64,000 nucleotides of DNA. It comes from Epicoccum nigrum (Eukaryota > Ascomycota > Dothideomycetes > Pleosporales > Didymellaceae). The position numbers were made by a program, and so were the translations under genes. The notes below the pieces were generated by a model. The model was not told the DNA's origin. It was given only the letters and a program-made list of their open reading frames with translations, and made no database searches. This document shows, one piece after another, positions 34,733 through 44,018 of the stretch. Each line of letters starts with the position of its first letter. The stretch's first letter is position 1. The stretch covers positions 434,001 to 498,000 of the forward strand of contig KZ107843.1 of the NCBI GenBank assembly GCA_002116315.1, in the 5' to 3' direction.

Positions 34733-35698
34733 ATGGGTTTCATCTACTCGCAACTTTTCGCCTCGCTCCCGTCGCCAACGTACGACTACACTGGCAAGAC
34801 AGTAATCGTCACGGGCTCCAACGTCGGCCTCGGCAAAGAAGCAGCCCGCCACTTCACCCGCCTGGGTGCCTCCACCGTCATCCTCGCCGTCCGGTCGATC
34901 GAAAAAGGCGAAGATGCCAAGCGCGACATCGAGTCCAGCACGCGCAAGCAAGGCGTGATCCAAGTCTGGCAGCTCGACATGTCCTCGTACCAAAGCGTGC
35001 TGAACTTCTCCGCGCGCGCCTCCAAGGAACTCCCCCGCCTGGACGTGGCCCTTCTCAACGCCGGCGTCGCTCGCGGGAAATGGGAGCTAGCCGAGGGCGA
35101 GGAATCCACCATCACCGTCAACGTGACCTCTACTTTCTTGCTCGCCCTCTCCCTCCTGCCCAAGCTCAAAGAGACAGCCAGCAAATTCAACACCCGCCCC
35201 AACCTCACCATCACTGCGTCCGAAGTCCACGCCTGGGCCAAGTTCGAGGAGCGCAAGGCGCCCGAGGGCAAGATCTTCGAGACGCTGAGCAGCAACGAGC
35301 ACACGGGCGCCATCGACGACCGCTACATGGTGTCCAAGCTGCTCGAAGTCCTCGCCGTCCGCGCCATGGCGGAGCAGAAGAGCGCGCCGCAGATCCCCGT
35401 CACGATCAACTGCGTCAACCCGGGCTTGTGCCACAGCGAGCTCTCGCGCGAGGCCGGGTGGGGGCTCGCCATCATGAAGTTCTTCCTCGCGCGGAGTACC
35501 GAGCTGGGGAGCAGGAACCTGGTGCACGCGGCTAGCCTGGGGCCGGAGAGCCACGGCCAGTATGTCAGCGATTGTGTGGTGGAGAAGCCGAGCGAGTACG
35601 TCCTGAGTCAGGAGGGGTGGAGGGATCAGCAGAGGGTGTGGGGGGAGTTGGTGCAGAAGCTTGAGAAGATCCAGGAGGGCGTGACGGGGAATTTGTAG
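34733..35698 (+). CDS. Short-chain dehydrogenase/reductase
   Basis: NAD(P)-dependent oxidoreductase, single exon, 321 aa from MGFIYSQLFASLPSPTY. The cofactor loop is TGSNVGLGKEAARHF (TGxxxGxG); the motif LDVALLNAGVA replaces the usual NNAG; catalytic Ser is in TITASEV and the YxxxK pair is YMVSK. CVNPGLCHSEL is the usual PG motif. The N-terminus with YDYTGKTVIVTGS and the overall length match the fungal retinol-dehydrogenase-like subgroup. The start was placed at the ATG in a CGCCATGG context; the frame is open upstream but without further Met. Substrate unknown; no biosynthetic partners are adjacent. Confidence 0.9.
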   Translation: MGFIYSQLFASLPSPTYDYTGKTVIVTGSNVGLGKEAARHFTRLGASTVILAVRSIEKGEDAKRDIESSTRKQGVIQVWQLDMSSYQSVLNFSARASKELPRLDVALLNAGVARGKWELAEGEESTITVNVTSTFLLALSLLPKLKETASKFNTRPNLTITASEVHAWAKFEERKAPEGKIFETLSSNEHTGAIDDRYMVSKLLEVLAVRAMAEQKSAPQIPVTINCVNPGLCHSELSREAGWGLAIMKFFLARSTELGSRNLVHAASLGPESHGQYVSDCVVEKPSEYVLSQEGWRDQQRVWGELVQKLEKIQEGVTGNL

Positions 35699-35859
35699 GA
35701 AGGGGAGTATGTGTGTCTGGTTGTGGATTTTTTTTTCTTCTCAAGATGGACTTTTTATAGACTGTTCCAGAGCGAGTGTAATAATTGAACTTTGATGTCT
35801 CTATTCAGCGAAAATCTCGTCTTCCCCAACGCAAATGTGATCCCACCCACACCCGATGG

Positions 35860-36258
35860 TCAAGCTGTACACCCTCGGAAACAAAAACGATAGCCCCACC
35901 GGTAGTTATATTCTACCTCGGGATGCTGGGAAATGTAGGCCGCAAAGTGTCTGAAAAATGTTAGGTCGGTAGTACGCAATATCACACCCACAGCGGCCAC
36001 ATGTTTGACAACTCACTGACGCACCATCTCCTCGTCTGCATCCTGCAGCACAGGATCCTCTTGCACGTCCCAATTGACGTACTCAAAGACGTCTCCATCG
36101 CCGTCATTTTCCAAGTCTATCCGTACGCGGGCGTTGACATGGTCCATGAAGCGGGTCCACCGCGAGTCGTCCGAGTAGGTGAGCCGGTAGACGACGAAGT
36201 CCAGTTTGATTCCAGGGTGGTTCCTCAGCTGCCTGCGGATGGAATCGACGTCGGGCAT
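35860..36258 (-). CDS. Small conserved-looking fungal protein, two exons
   Basis: I do not know its function. Exons 36258-36017 and 35950-35860 with a 66-bp intron (GTGAGT...TTCAG) give 110 aa. It starts MPDVDSIRRQLRNHPGIKLD and contains YSDDSRWTRFMDHVNARVR, NDGDGDVFEYVNWDVQEDP and, across the splice, EEMVRQHFAAYISQHPEVEY. Without the splice the frame ends at once after MVRQ, just where a GTGAGT donor sits, which supports the two-exon model. The DDSRW...NWDVQEDP pattern seems familiar from short, multi-copy fungal hypothetical proteins, but I cannot attach a function. The protein is acidic and soluble with no signal peptide. It is convergent with the SDR gene, 161 bp apart. Confidence 0.72.
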
Positions 36259-36799
36259 ACTTCTTTACTGAGCCCGCGATTTTGATGATGATGATGACGA
36301 TGATGTTGTGGCTGTAATGAGCAGCTGTGAGGCTGGTCAAGTAACAATGTGCTGGTTTTCCAGGCCGTTCGTTGTCCTAGTCGTGGACCACTGAGGTGCC
36401 CAACCATCAGGACCAGCCTTGTTATTAGTAGTCATGAAGGGTTGACGGTGAGCCATGGTTTGACAAGTTACAAAGTGCCCCTTTAAAAGCGTGACGTTCG
36501 CAGCCAAGCACTACACAGCAGACGTACATTTTGAAAAACAAACATGACAAGAGATACTCTACCTTGTCCAGATTTCTCACTACGGGACAAATATGCAATA
36601 GCCGTCCCGGCTCCTAGCCTCAGCCATCACCCTCACCCCCACCCCCACCCACCGCCGCCGCCATGCCCGCTTTTTTTGCATATGATCAAATTAGTGTACA
36701 CGGCAATCCTCAACTTGGCGCATCGATGCCGCCGTACATCCAAATGCCCCATCCACCCTTGAAATAAGAAATAAACGCTGTGCGCTGGAACGACCCAAT
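36259..36799. other. Intergenic with (GAT)n and C-rich simple repeats
   Basis: A trinucleotide GAT/GAC tract lies at 36283-36306, and a CCCCCAC/CCG-rich run near 36625-36668 belongs to the probable 3' region of the U2AF gene. No gene recognised. Confidence 0.6.
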
Positions 36800-38780
36800 C
36801 TACCATGCCTCGACGTCGAAGCCCTCCTCGGAGAACTCAGTCGCGACCACGGTTCTCCGCGAAAACTGGCGACCGGCAAGCGCCTTGATGGCCTTCTGTG
36901 CGGAGTCGGTGTCTGCGTACTTGATGTAGATTTTGCCGACGCCGTTGTTGACGCGGGCTCCGGCCGGGCGTGGGATCTTGACGAGTACGATGGGACCATA
37001 CTTGCCGCACTCTTCCTCGATATCTTCCTTGATTTCTGCGATTGCGTTAGTGGGTTGGATTGTTTGTTTTGGAGATGGTGTACGTACCGATGTACTCCTC
37101 GTCGTTGATCAGCTCGTCAGATGTGACCATGTTCATCAGGCAAATGACCTTGCTGCGCTCGTGGTCCTTGGACGCCTCGGCACCAGCCAGGCCGGTGATG
37201 GCCTGGACGCCGCCGTCGAGACCAGTGGTCTGCTGCAGACCAACAGTTGCGCGAGAGACCTTCAGGTGGCCGTCACCAAGAGGAATATCGTTCAGACCCT
37301 CAATCACAGCATCAACGATTTCGTTATCGGCGTACTCGCAGAAGGCGATGCCGCGGTGCTGATCGGTGCTGGTGTCCTTGACAAGGACGAAAGCATTGAG
37401 CTTGCCCATTGTCCCGACCAGCTCGCGGACCTGCTCCTCCTCGATGTACTGGGGGATGTTCACGATGCTGAGCTTGTTGGGGCTGTCCTTGACATCGCTC
37501 GAGACTTCGTCGCCCGAGTATGCGTTCTCGTCGCGGGTAGGTGTGATGTAGTCCTTGGGTCTGCGAATGGACAGACCGCTCTGGTCAGGGCCACCGGTGG
37601 TGTCGCGCATGGCAATGCCGTTCATGGCAAGAGCAACGGTGGCGTCCTCGGCGGTCTTGAACTCGAGAAGAGCGTACTCGTTGCTGGCTGCGACCTGAGC
37701 GGAGATGCATGGATCGGTTCCAGAGACGACGTTCAGGCCGTTGAGCTGCAGGTTGAAGAACTCGATGATCTCCTCAGATGTGGCGCCCGAGGGCAGGTTG
37801 TGGACGTAGAGGCGCTTGGCCTGCTTTGCGTTGACCGTCTGGAGAGCGGCCGAGGAGGCAGTGCCAGCGGAGGGGCTCATGAAGGCAGCCAGCTTGGAGG
37901 GGTCCATGGGCGCGGCGCGAGGAGCGCCAGGCAGAGGGAACATGCCGGACAGCTTGGCCTGCTCGGCGGTGATGTTCTCGTAGCCAGCGGGCTTGATGTC
38001 CCACTGTGTCATGCGGCGCGGGCGGTTCTGGATGTTGGTGAAGGGCGCGAGATCTGGCGTAGGCTCACGCTGCTTCGCGACGGGCGAGGGCGACTTCTGG
38101 CGCTGGTTTCCTCCTCCACCGCCTCCTCCTCCTCGGCCTCCACCCCAGCCTCCTCCTCCTCCCTCTCGTCGGCCCCGTCCGCCACGGTCGTCGCCGCCGC
38201 CAAATCGATCGCCACGGTCGCGTCGCCCTGCGCCACGGTCATCGCCATCGCGTTCGCCGCGCTCGCCACGGTCGCCGCGGTCTCTCGGGCGGTCGCGCCT
38301 TGAGTATGAATCGCCCCAGTCTCGGCGGCCGCCTCCTTCACGGTCAGCGCCACGGTCGGCACCACGGTCGGCACGATCGCCACGGTCAGCGCCCCGGTCG
38401 TCGCGCCTCTCGCGGCGGGCGTATGTGTCCTCGCGCTCACGCTCACGGTAGTCGCGGCTGGACGAGTACGTGTCGACCTCGTAGTCGCGGCGCGAGCTGT
38501 GTCGGGGAGAGCGCGAACGGCGGCGGCGGCGATCACCGCCCCTCTCGCCGCCCCTCTCGCGGTCGCGGTGGTCGTCTCGCGGGGCCTGCGTCTTGGTCAG
38601 TCGGCCGTCAGAGTCGCGCGGCGAGGGAGCACCCACGTAGCTCCTCGAGCCTCCACCTCCACCTCCACCTGAGCGGCCGCCGTCTGCTTATGTTAGTACT
38701 GCTGCATTGTGGGGCACTGCACACCAGTCAGTACGTGTACTGAAACCCAGCTTACCTCGGGAGTAGCTGTCACCGTTCAT
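36800..38780 (-). CDS. Splicing factor U2AF large subunit (U2AF65/Prp2)
   Basis: Binds the polypyrimidine tract and recruits U2 snRNP to 3' splice sites. Three exons, 38780-38756, 38683-37088 and 37035-36800 (618 aa). The first exon encodes MNGDSYSR; its 72-bp intron ends with a TACTAAC branch site. Residues about 1-190 form an RS/RD/RGG-like domain (repeated DRGADRGD blocks, then a Gly-rich run). RRM1 begins KRLYVHNLPSGATSEEIIEF; RRM2 has KLSIVNIPQYIEEEQVRELV; the C-terminal UHM begins KVICLMNMVTSDEL and continues through the last splice into YIEIKEDIEEECGKYGP, ending EFSEEGFDVEAW. The NDEEYIEIKEDI sequence is typical of the U2AF UHM. Divergent from OGG1. Confidence 0.94.
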
Positions 38781-39238
38781 GTCGACAGCGGGAGCGCCGG
38801 CTGGAGTTAAGTTGGCGGGTGTCTGGGAAAGAACTTGGGCTGCGCGTGGTAGGCTACAGCAAGGGACAGACGTCAGACAGCTGCAATTAGCAATCCGAGG
38901 TCAACAAGCGCGTTAAGGCTTTGTAAGCAGCAGCAGCGGTCCAAACACAGAGACGCGATGCTTGGGCGGGTGGTGATGCTGGCAGCTGCCGTTGCAAACT
39001 GCAGCTGCGACCTGCACGGAGAAACGAGTGTTAGCGTGCTTTCCCTAGCTCAGTCTTGGCTCGTTCGCGCCTCGCCTTCTCCACATCTGATCTGGGCATC
39101 CGCTTTCACGCTCGCCGCATTGGCTGCATATAGTCTGAAATCCGGATCCGAGTCTGAGTCTGAATTTGAATCTGAGTCTGGATCTGAATCTGAATTTGAC
39201 TCTGAATCTGAATCTGAATCTGACAAAGGACATTTACC
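38781..39238. promoter_or_regulatory. Divergent promoter region, U2AF / OGG1, with hexamer repeat
   Basis: This 458-bp gap holds both promoters. Its OGG1-side third is occupied by a degenerate GAGTCT/GAATCT/GAATTT hexamer tract (about 39150-39223) that stops some 15 bp before the OGG1 ATG, so it must be in the leader or core promoter. Confidence 0.7.
39150..39223. repeat. Degenerate (GARTCT)n hexamer tract
   Basis: Roughly twelve hexamer units with purine and T/C variation. All frames are free of long coding logic: in one frame it reads as alternating Ser-Glu, in the opposite strand as Asp-Ser. A related short tract lies in the TRM5 intron. Confidence 0.85.
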
Positions 39239-40600
39239 ATGGCCCTGCGCGCTGCTGAATGGTGCAAATTGCCCACGAGCTTGACAGAGCTCTGCATCAA
39301 CACCACATTGCGCTGCGGCCAATCATTTAGGTAGCTCTCCTCTCGTCTTGCACATGCACGTGTACATTGTGCATTGTGCATTGTGCATTGCACTCTACCA
39401 CAATCGCCTCTGACACTAACATGCTCGTCTAGATGGCGGAAATCCGAAGACGACACATGGACCTGTGCCATGCATGGCCGCATCCTCTCCCTGCGCCAGG
39501 ACGCCGAAGCCCTCCACTACCGCGCTCTCTTCCCCGAGAAACAGAAACCCGCCCTCCCAACACCTCCGCCATCCACTGCTGCTGCTGCTGCTGCTGCCGC
39601 CGCTGCCGGCGATGACGACGACACTCTTGCCTTCCTCAACCACTACTTCAACCTCGCCCCCAACCTCGGCCAGCTGTACGAACAATGGGCCGCCTCAGAC
39701 GCCAACTTCAAACGCCGCGCCCCCAAGTTCACCGGCATACGCATACTGCGGCAGGACGCGTGGGAGGCGCTGATCGGCTTCATCTGCAGCAGCAACAACA
39801 ACATCAGCCGCATATCGGGCATGGTGCACAACTTGTGTCTGCACTACGGACCGCTGATCGGCCACATGGACGGCACGCCGTACCACGACTTCCCCACGCC
39901 GGAGGCCCTCTGCAAGCCCCGGGTAGAGGAGCACCTTAGGGAGCTAGGCTTCGGGTATCGCGCAAAGTACATCGCGAAGACGGCCCGCATCGTCGCAGAG
40001 GAGAAGGGAGGCCTGCCCTGGCTCCACGCCCTCACCAACCCGGAATACCCGCAGTTTGGCGTCGAGCCCGCGCCCGCTGGCGAGCTGCTGCAAGGCGGGA
40101 GAGAGGGCTACCGCAGGGCGCACGACGAGCTGCTGGCGCTGCAGGGCGTTGGTCCCAAGGTCGCTGATTGCGTTTGCCTCTTTGGCCTGGGCTGGCTCGA
40201 GTCTGTCCCTGTCGATACGCACGTGTGGCAGATTGCGCAGCGCGACTACAGGTTTGGCAAGGGTAAGCACAGCAGTCTGACCGCCGCGACGTATGTGGCG
40301 ATCGGCAATCTGTTTCGCAAGCTCTGGGGCAAGGAGGCCGGGTGGGCGCATTCGGTGCTTTTCACGGCGGATCTGAAGGCCTTTGCCGAACGAACTGTCG
40401 CCAAGACAGAAGTCAAAGAGGAGGAGGAGGAGGTCGAGATCAAGACAGAAGGTGATGATGTTGTGGTCGAGACCTTCATCAAGCAAGAGATAACCAAGCG
40501 CAAGCGCGTCAAGACGGAGCCGGAGCCGGATGAGAACCAACACCAACTTGTCCAGGTCAGCGAGAGAGCAACACGAAGGAGCAAAAGGCAGCGAGCGTGA
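39239..40600 (+). CDS. OGG1: 8-oxoguanine DNA glycosylase OGG1
   Basis: Bifunctional glycosylase/AP lyase removing 8-oxoG in nucleus and possibly mitochondria. Exons 39239-39330 and 39433-40600 (419 aa); the 102-bp intron contains a TTGTGCA repeat. Exon 1 encodes the beta-strand start (EWCKLPTSLTELCINTTLRC) and joins to SFRWRKSEDDTWTC. The glycosylase fold has FICSSNNNISRISGMV, the helix-hairpin-helix LLALQGVGPKVADCVCLFGL with catalytic Lys near 272, and SVPVDTHVWQIAQRDY with the essential Asp near 291; the 19-residue spacing equals that of human K249/D268. Odd: about ten alanines, coded by GCT/GCC, and four Asp lie in the loop after PEKQKPALPTPPPST. The C-terminal 60 residues are Lys/Glu-rich and could carry a nuclear signal (RSKRQR). 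Ends 46 bp before the convergent SurE gene. Confidence 0.95.
39365..39392. repeat. TTGTGCA heptamer repeat in the OGG1 intron
   Basis: About three and a half copies of TTGTGCA (seen as CATTGTG) inside the intron of OGG1. Confidence 0.85.
39578..39607. repeat. GCT/GCC run coding for polyalanine in OGG1
   Basis: Six GCT codons followed by GCC, GCC, GCT, GCC encode ten alanines; the pure GCT part can vary in length by slippage. Confidence 0.9.
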
Positions 40601-40646
40601 GGAATCTGGACTTTCTTTGCATACAGGACATGCCTGTATCAGTCAT

Positions 40647-41744
40647 CTACAATACATCCCTCCCACTCAGCATCGCCCCGCGCTTCCTCATGCGCTCCTC
40701 CACCATCCGCTTGCTGTACGACGTCCCCGCGCTCTTCTTCGCGAATAGCCCCTCCGCCTTGGCAAACACCAACTCCGTGTACGTGTTCTCCGGCGCATCA
40801 AAGTCCATGGTGAACACGCTCACACTCACACCGCCACCGGCCACAACATACGTCTCGCCGGGCAGGCTGGCATCACCGTTGTACGCCGCGTTGATACCCG
40901 CGGCCACGGGGTCGATATTCTCCCAGTCGAACAGGCCGGTAGTCTCGTTGAAGACTGCCACGTCCGTGTTTGCGTTGCCGGTCAACCTGGTCTTAACAAC
41001 TGGAGGCATGGTGCCGTTCACCAGCGCGGGGATGTTGACGTTCACGCCGTAGCCGAGAGGCAGCACAGGCTGGCCCTTGGGAGACTTCTCAATAAAGGCA
41101 TGAACAACCTCATACGCAACGTTCGCAGCCAGCGCAGCGGGGTGCGCAGCGCCAGTCACGTTGAAATACGGCACAGCCGAGTTGGACGCACTCAGCGCAA
41201 TACCGGGAATACTCCTCGACACAGCAGCGAACGTGGCGCCCACGGTGCCGCTGAGTCCCATGACGAACGCGCCCAGGTTGGTCCCGTAGTTGGGCCCGCC
41301 GAGGAAAAGGTCGGCCGTCTGGTGCCAGTCGGGGTAGTAGCGCGGGAGCACGTAGTCGAGCGCGACGAAACTGCAGGCCGCGGGCGTGCCGTCGTAGTAC
41401 CAGATGTTCTCGTCTGCCGGGTCGCGGCCGACAGACGGGCTGCCAGCAGGCACAATGCCGTACTGCGAGGGGACGGTGAGGTTTGCGGTTTCGGACCAGA
41501 TTACGGTGCCGCCCTTGCCGGATTGTTGCTGCGCTGGGGCGACGACGAGGACTGCGTTATGTTAGTGTTAGGAACTGGGTCGTAGGGAAGTACGCGGCTT
41601 GCCTTCGTGACCGCCGGCTTTGAGCAGCTTGTACAGCTCGCGCAGGTTGCCGCTGCCGAACCCGTCGTCGTTGCCCATGAGGATCTTCAGCGCATCGCAG
41701 GAGCACGCGAGGCCCAGGGCTGCAGCGAGCAGCGAGACACGCAT
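40647..41744 (-). CDS. Secreted SurE-type acid phosphatase/5'-nucleotidase
   Basis: Two exons, 41744-41603 and 41551-40647 (348 aa). A signal peptide is clear (MRVSLLAAALGLACSCDALK). The SurE metal site LKILMGNDDGFGSGNLRELY follows at once, and the splice brings VLVVAPAQQQSGKGGTV, with Asp-Asp and the Asn/Ser ligands in the usual order; GGPNYGTNLGAFVMGLSGTV is the second conserved block (SGPNxGxN in SurE), and NVNIPAL the third. SurE hydrolyses phosphate from nucleotides and other substrates; secreted fungal members are annotated as acid phosphatases. The 51-bp intron (41602-41552) starts with GC, not GT: GCAAGC...GCAG, with a CACTAAC branch site. Several N-glycosylation sequons (NVT, NGT, NET, NLT) fit secretion. 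Convergent with OGG1, 46 bp apart. Confidence 0.88.
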
Positions 41745-42316
41745 GTTGGCTAGGTATCTGTGCAGAAAGGAGTCGACGGTTCAATTGCTGCAGGCCTGAC
41801 CAGTCAATCTCAAGTGAAGCTGTCCTGACGTTTCAACAATACCATGCTTCTGCTCTTTATACGCTCGTCAAGGTTTGCATCTCGGTCTAATGAGCACCAT
41901 GACGATAGCCCTTGATAATCGCTGCAGGAACAACCGGGTTCCTGGACCCGATATCGCGGCAATATTGCGGGGAAGCTTTCAGCTGCGCTCCGTGGTCCAT
42001 GTGATTCGACGCTGATAACATGGAGGTGAACAAGCCGCATGCGAGCCGCACGCCTGAAGGCGCGCTAGTGCCGAGTTAGGCAGGAGAGCACGCGAGCGGG
42101 ATAAGCATCGCATCGGAGGTCGGCGTGCGCGTGGCTTCTGGAATGATATGCCGGGTTTGTAGGAGCGGAGGTGTTGGGTGACGCTTGATCTTATCTTCAC
42201 ACTGTGAAGGAGCGTTCGTCCGTCTCCTAGCGCCAAGTTTCGAGGCTTTAGTCTCGATGAGAAGGGCCAAGTCGTTGCAATCACGTTTCTTGCCCGGTCA
42301 GCATGAAGAAAGATAC
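41745..42316. other. Intergenic, promoter of the SurE gene
   Basis: The gap contains the SurE promoter next to the 3' region of the zinc-cluster gene. No gene or notable repeat seen. Confidence 0.55.
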
Positions 42317-43880
42317 TCAGCTTTGGTCGTAGAATGTTGTGAGGACATCAGCAACGGCAGAGGGCGATATGCCCATGCTCTCGGCAGGAGTCTGCATCAT
42401 CGGCGAAGTTTGAGTCGAGCACAGCGTCGCCGGCGGCTCGGAACCCTGGTTTGAGATCTCAATGGGCCATTCCAGCCAAGTCTTCAGTTCAGGTGCCTCT
42501 GCGAACAGCTCTTCACAGGCGCGGATCAGCCTGGGAAGCCAACCGTCGAGCCACCAGGTGGGCCTGTGGCGGATCAGCAGTACGGCCCAGTAGACGACGA
42601 TGAGTGCGCCGACGTGATGTCCGGTATGGCAGAGGTCGATGAACTCGGTTTGGATCACTGCTGGCCTGCGTCCGATAGATCAGTGGCGTCCAAGACTGCT
42701 GCGGGTCATGGCAACGAGCAACTCACCAGGTCATGATCACACTGTTCTCTTGCTGGGCCGAAGAACAAATCGTCGTTTTGACAAATATCTTGTGGAGATC
42801 GTCAATAGCCTCCAAGCAGATCTCCTTCTGCGGGGTGCTCAGCTGCTCCGCAAGCGGTTTCAGTGCGAGAAGAGGAAGGCATTTGGTGTCTTCGGGCAGT
42901 ACAATTCCATCGAGGGAGCGCACGGGTCCAAGAAGCTTGTGCATGATGTGGTTCTGCTGGAGTTGCTCCCAGTGCTGGCCTATGACGACCTTGACTCCGC
43001 GAAGCAGATGGAAGCAGTGCAAGATAGCGCCGAGAGGGTCTTCGGGCTCTTCCACCTGAGCAGTGGCGAGGTTGTACGAAAGACAGAGAGACGACATCAC
43101 AAAGCACGGCACCAGGGTCTCCAGAGCCGCCTCCTCGAGCAGTCGTAGGTACGTGGCGAGGGCTGCAGACATGTGCGCGTCGGCTTGCGCAAGCAGGTCG
43201 GCACGATCAACTGACGAGTCGACTACGGTTTTGTGCAGCGCCGAGAGAGCGAGGAGCCCGTGGAGAAGGAAGGTGTGTTTGAGAGCAATGTCGACCACGC
43301 CTTCGCTCCAAATCCACCTGTCCTCGTCGTTAGTAGGGTCATGGAACAAGACCATTCTCGTTGTCCAGTGATGTAGTAGCTGCATATCCTCGAGGGTGAA
43401 AACACGATGCGCCCCTGTAGCTGGCGTGGGCAGATGGCTTTCAGTGTATGAGCTTTCTCGAGTGACATCTCTAGGCTCGAGGCTGGCAGACTGGGGTGTT
43501 GTCCGTCGAGCACTGGGTCGTGGCTGGGGCCACTCGCACCTGGCATTAAGTCGAATACAGTTTCCGCATCGCGGGTGCTCCTCGTCGCACTAGGTTAGTC
43601 GTCAGTCTATGTAACGAAGAACACTACGCAGAGCGTATTGAGAGTATGATAGTATAAAAGTCGTTGTGTGATGTCGGACAATTACGGGACTGCATAGGAC
43701 AGGCTGTTGATTGGCTAGCTTCTTAAAACACCTGGGCATATATGCTGAACTTGCCTTTGTATGTCTCTTCTTGCATAAATAACACCCGTTTTTGGACTTG
43801 GAGTGCGTCTTACGTCTTGCCGGAATGGCTGGCATTGGTCGAGGAACCGTTGACGCCATAGTCATAGTGGTGCAGGTCAT
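42317..43880 (-). CDS. Zn2Cys6 transcription factor (Upc2/sterol-regulator-like architecture)
   Basis: Three exons, 43880-43755, 43589-42727 and 42665-42317 (445 aa). The zinc cluster is split by the first intron: GCYLCKKRHTK joins to CDEEHPRCGNCIRLNARCEW, giving the exact CX2CX6CX6CX2CX6C spacing. That intron is 165 bp and begins GCAAGT (GC-AG type). After a Pro/Ser linker (PSARRTTPQSASLEP) the regulatory domain starts with FTLEDMQLLHHWTTRMVLF, a pattern typical of fungal regulators of the Upc2-like group, followed by helices LLHGLLALSALH and LVPCFVMSSLCLSYNLA. The C-terminal exon begins PAVIQTEFIDLC after a 61-bp intron. It starts only 138 bp after the end of the ADH gene, so its promoter overlaps that 3' UTR. 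Target genes unknown. Confidence 0.88.
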
Positions 43881-44018
43881 CTAGAAGCGAGAGAAGAGAA
43901 ATTGATTGACGTTCTGGTGGTGTCTCGCGCTATACGCTATACGACTGTGGCAGTGCATGTACAAGATTGCTAGGCATTCGAACAACATTTCGTACATTCG
44001 TACATATTGGCTGCTACT

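Noticed and set aside
36933..38303. 456-codon plus-strand frame
   Set aside because: Antisense to the U2AF gene; the Val/Asp/Leu-rich composition reflects the reverse of RRM codons and the RD repeats.
38958..39284. Plus-strand frame with Ser-Glu repeats before OGG1
   Set aside because: The repeats arise from the hexamer tract; the frame overlaps the OGG1 start in another frame and has no conserved part.
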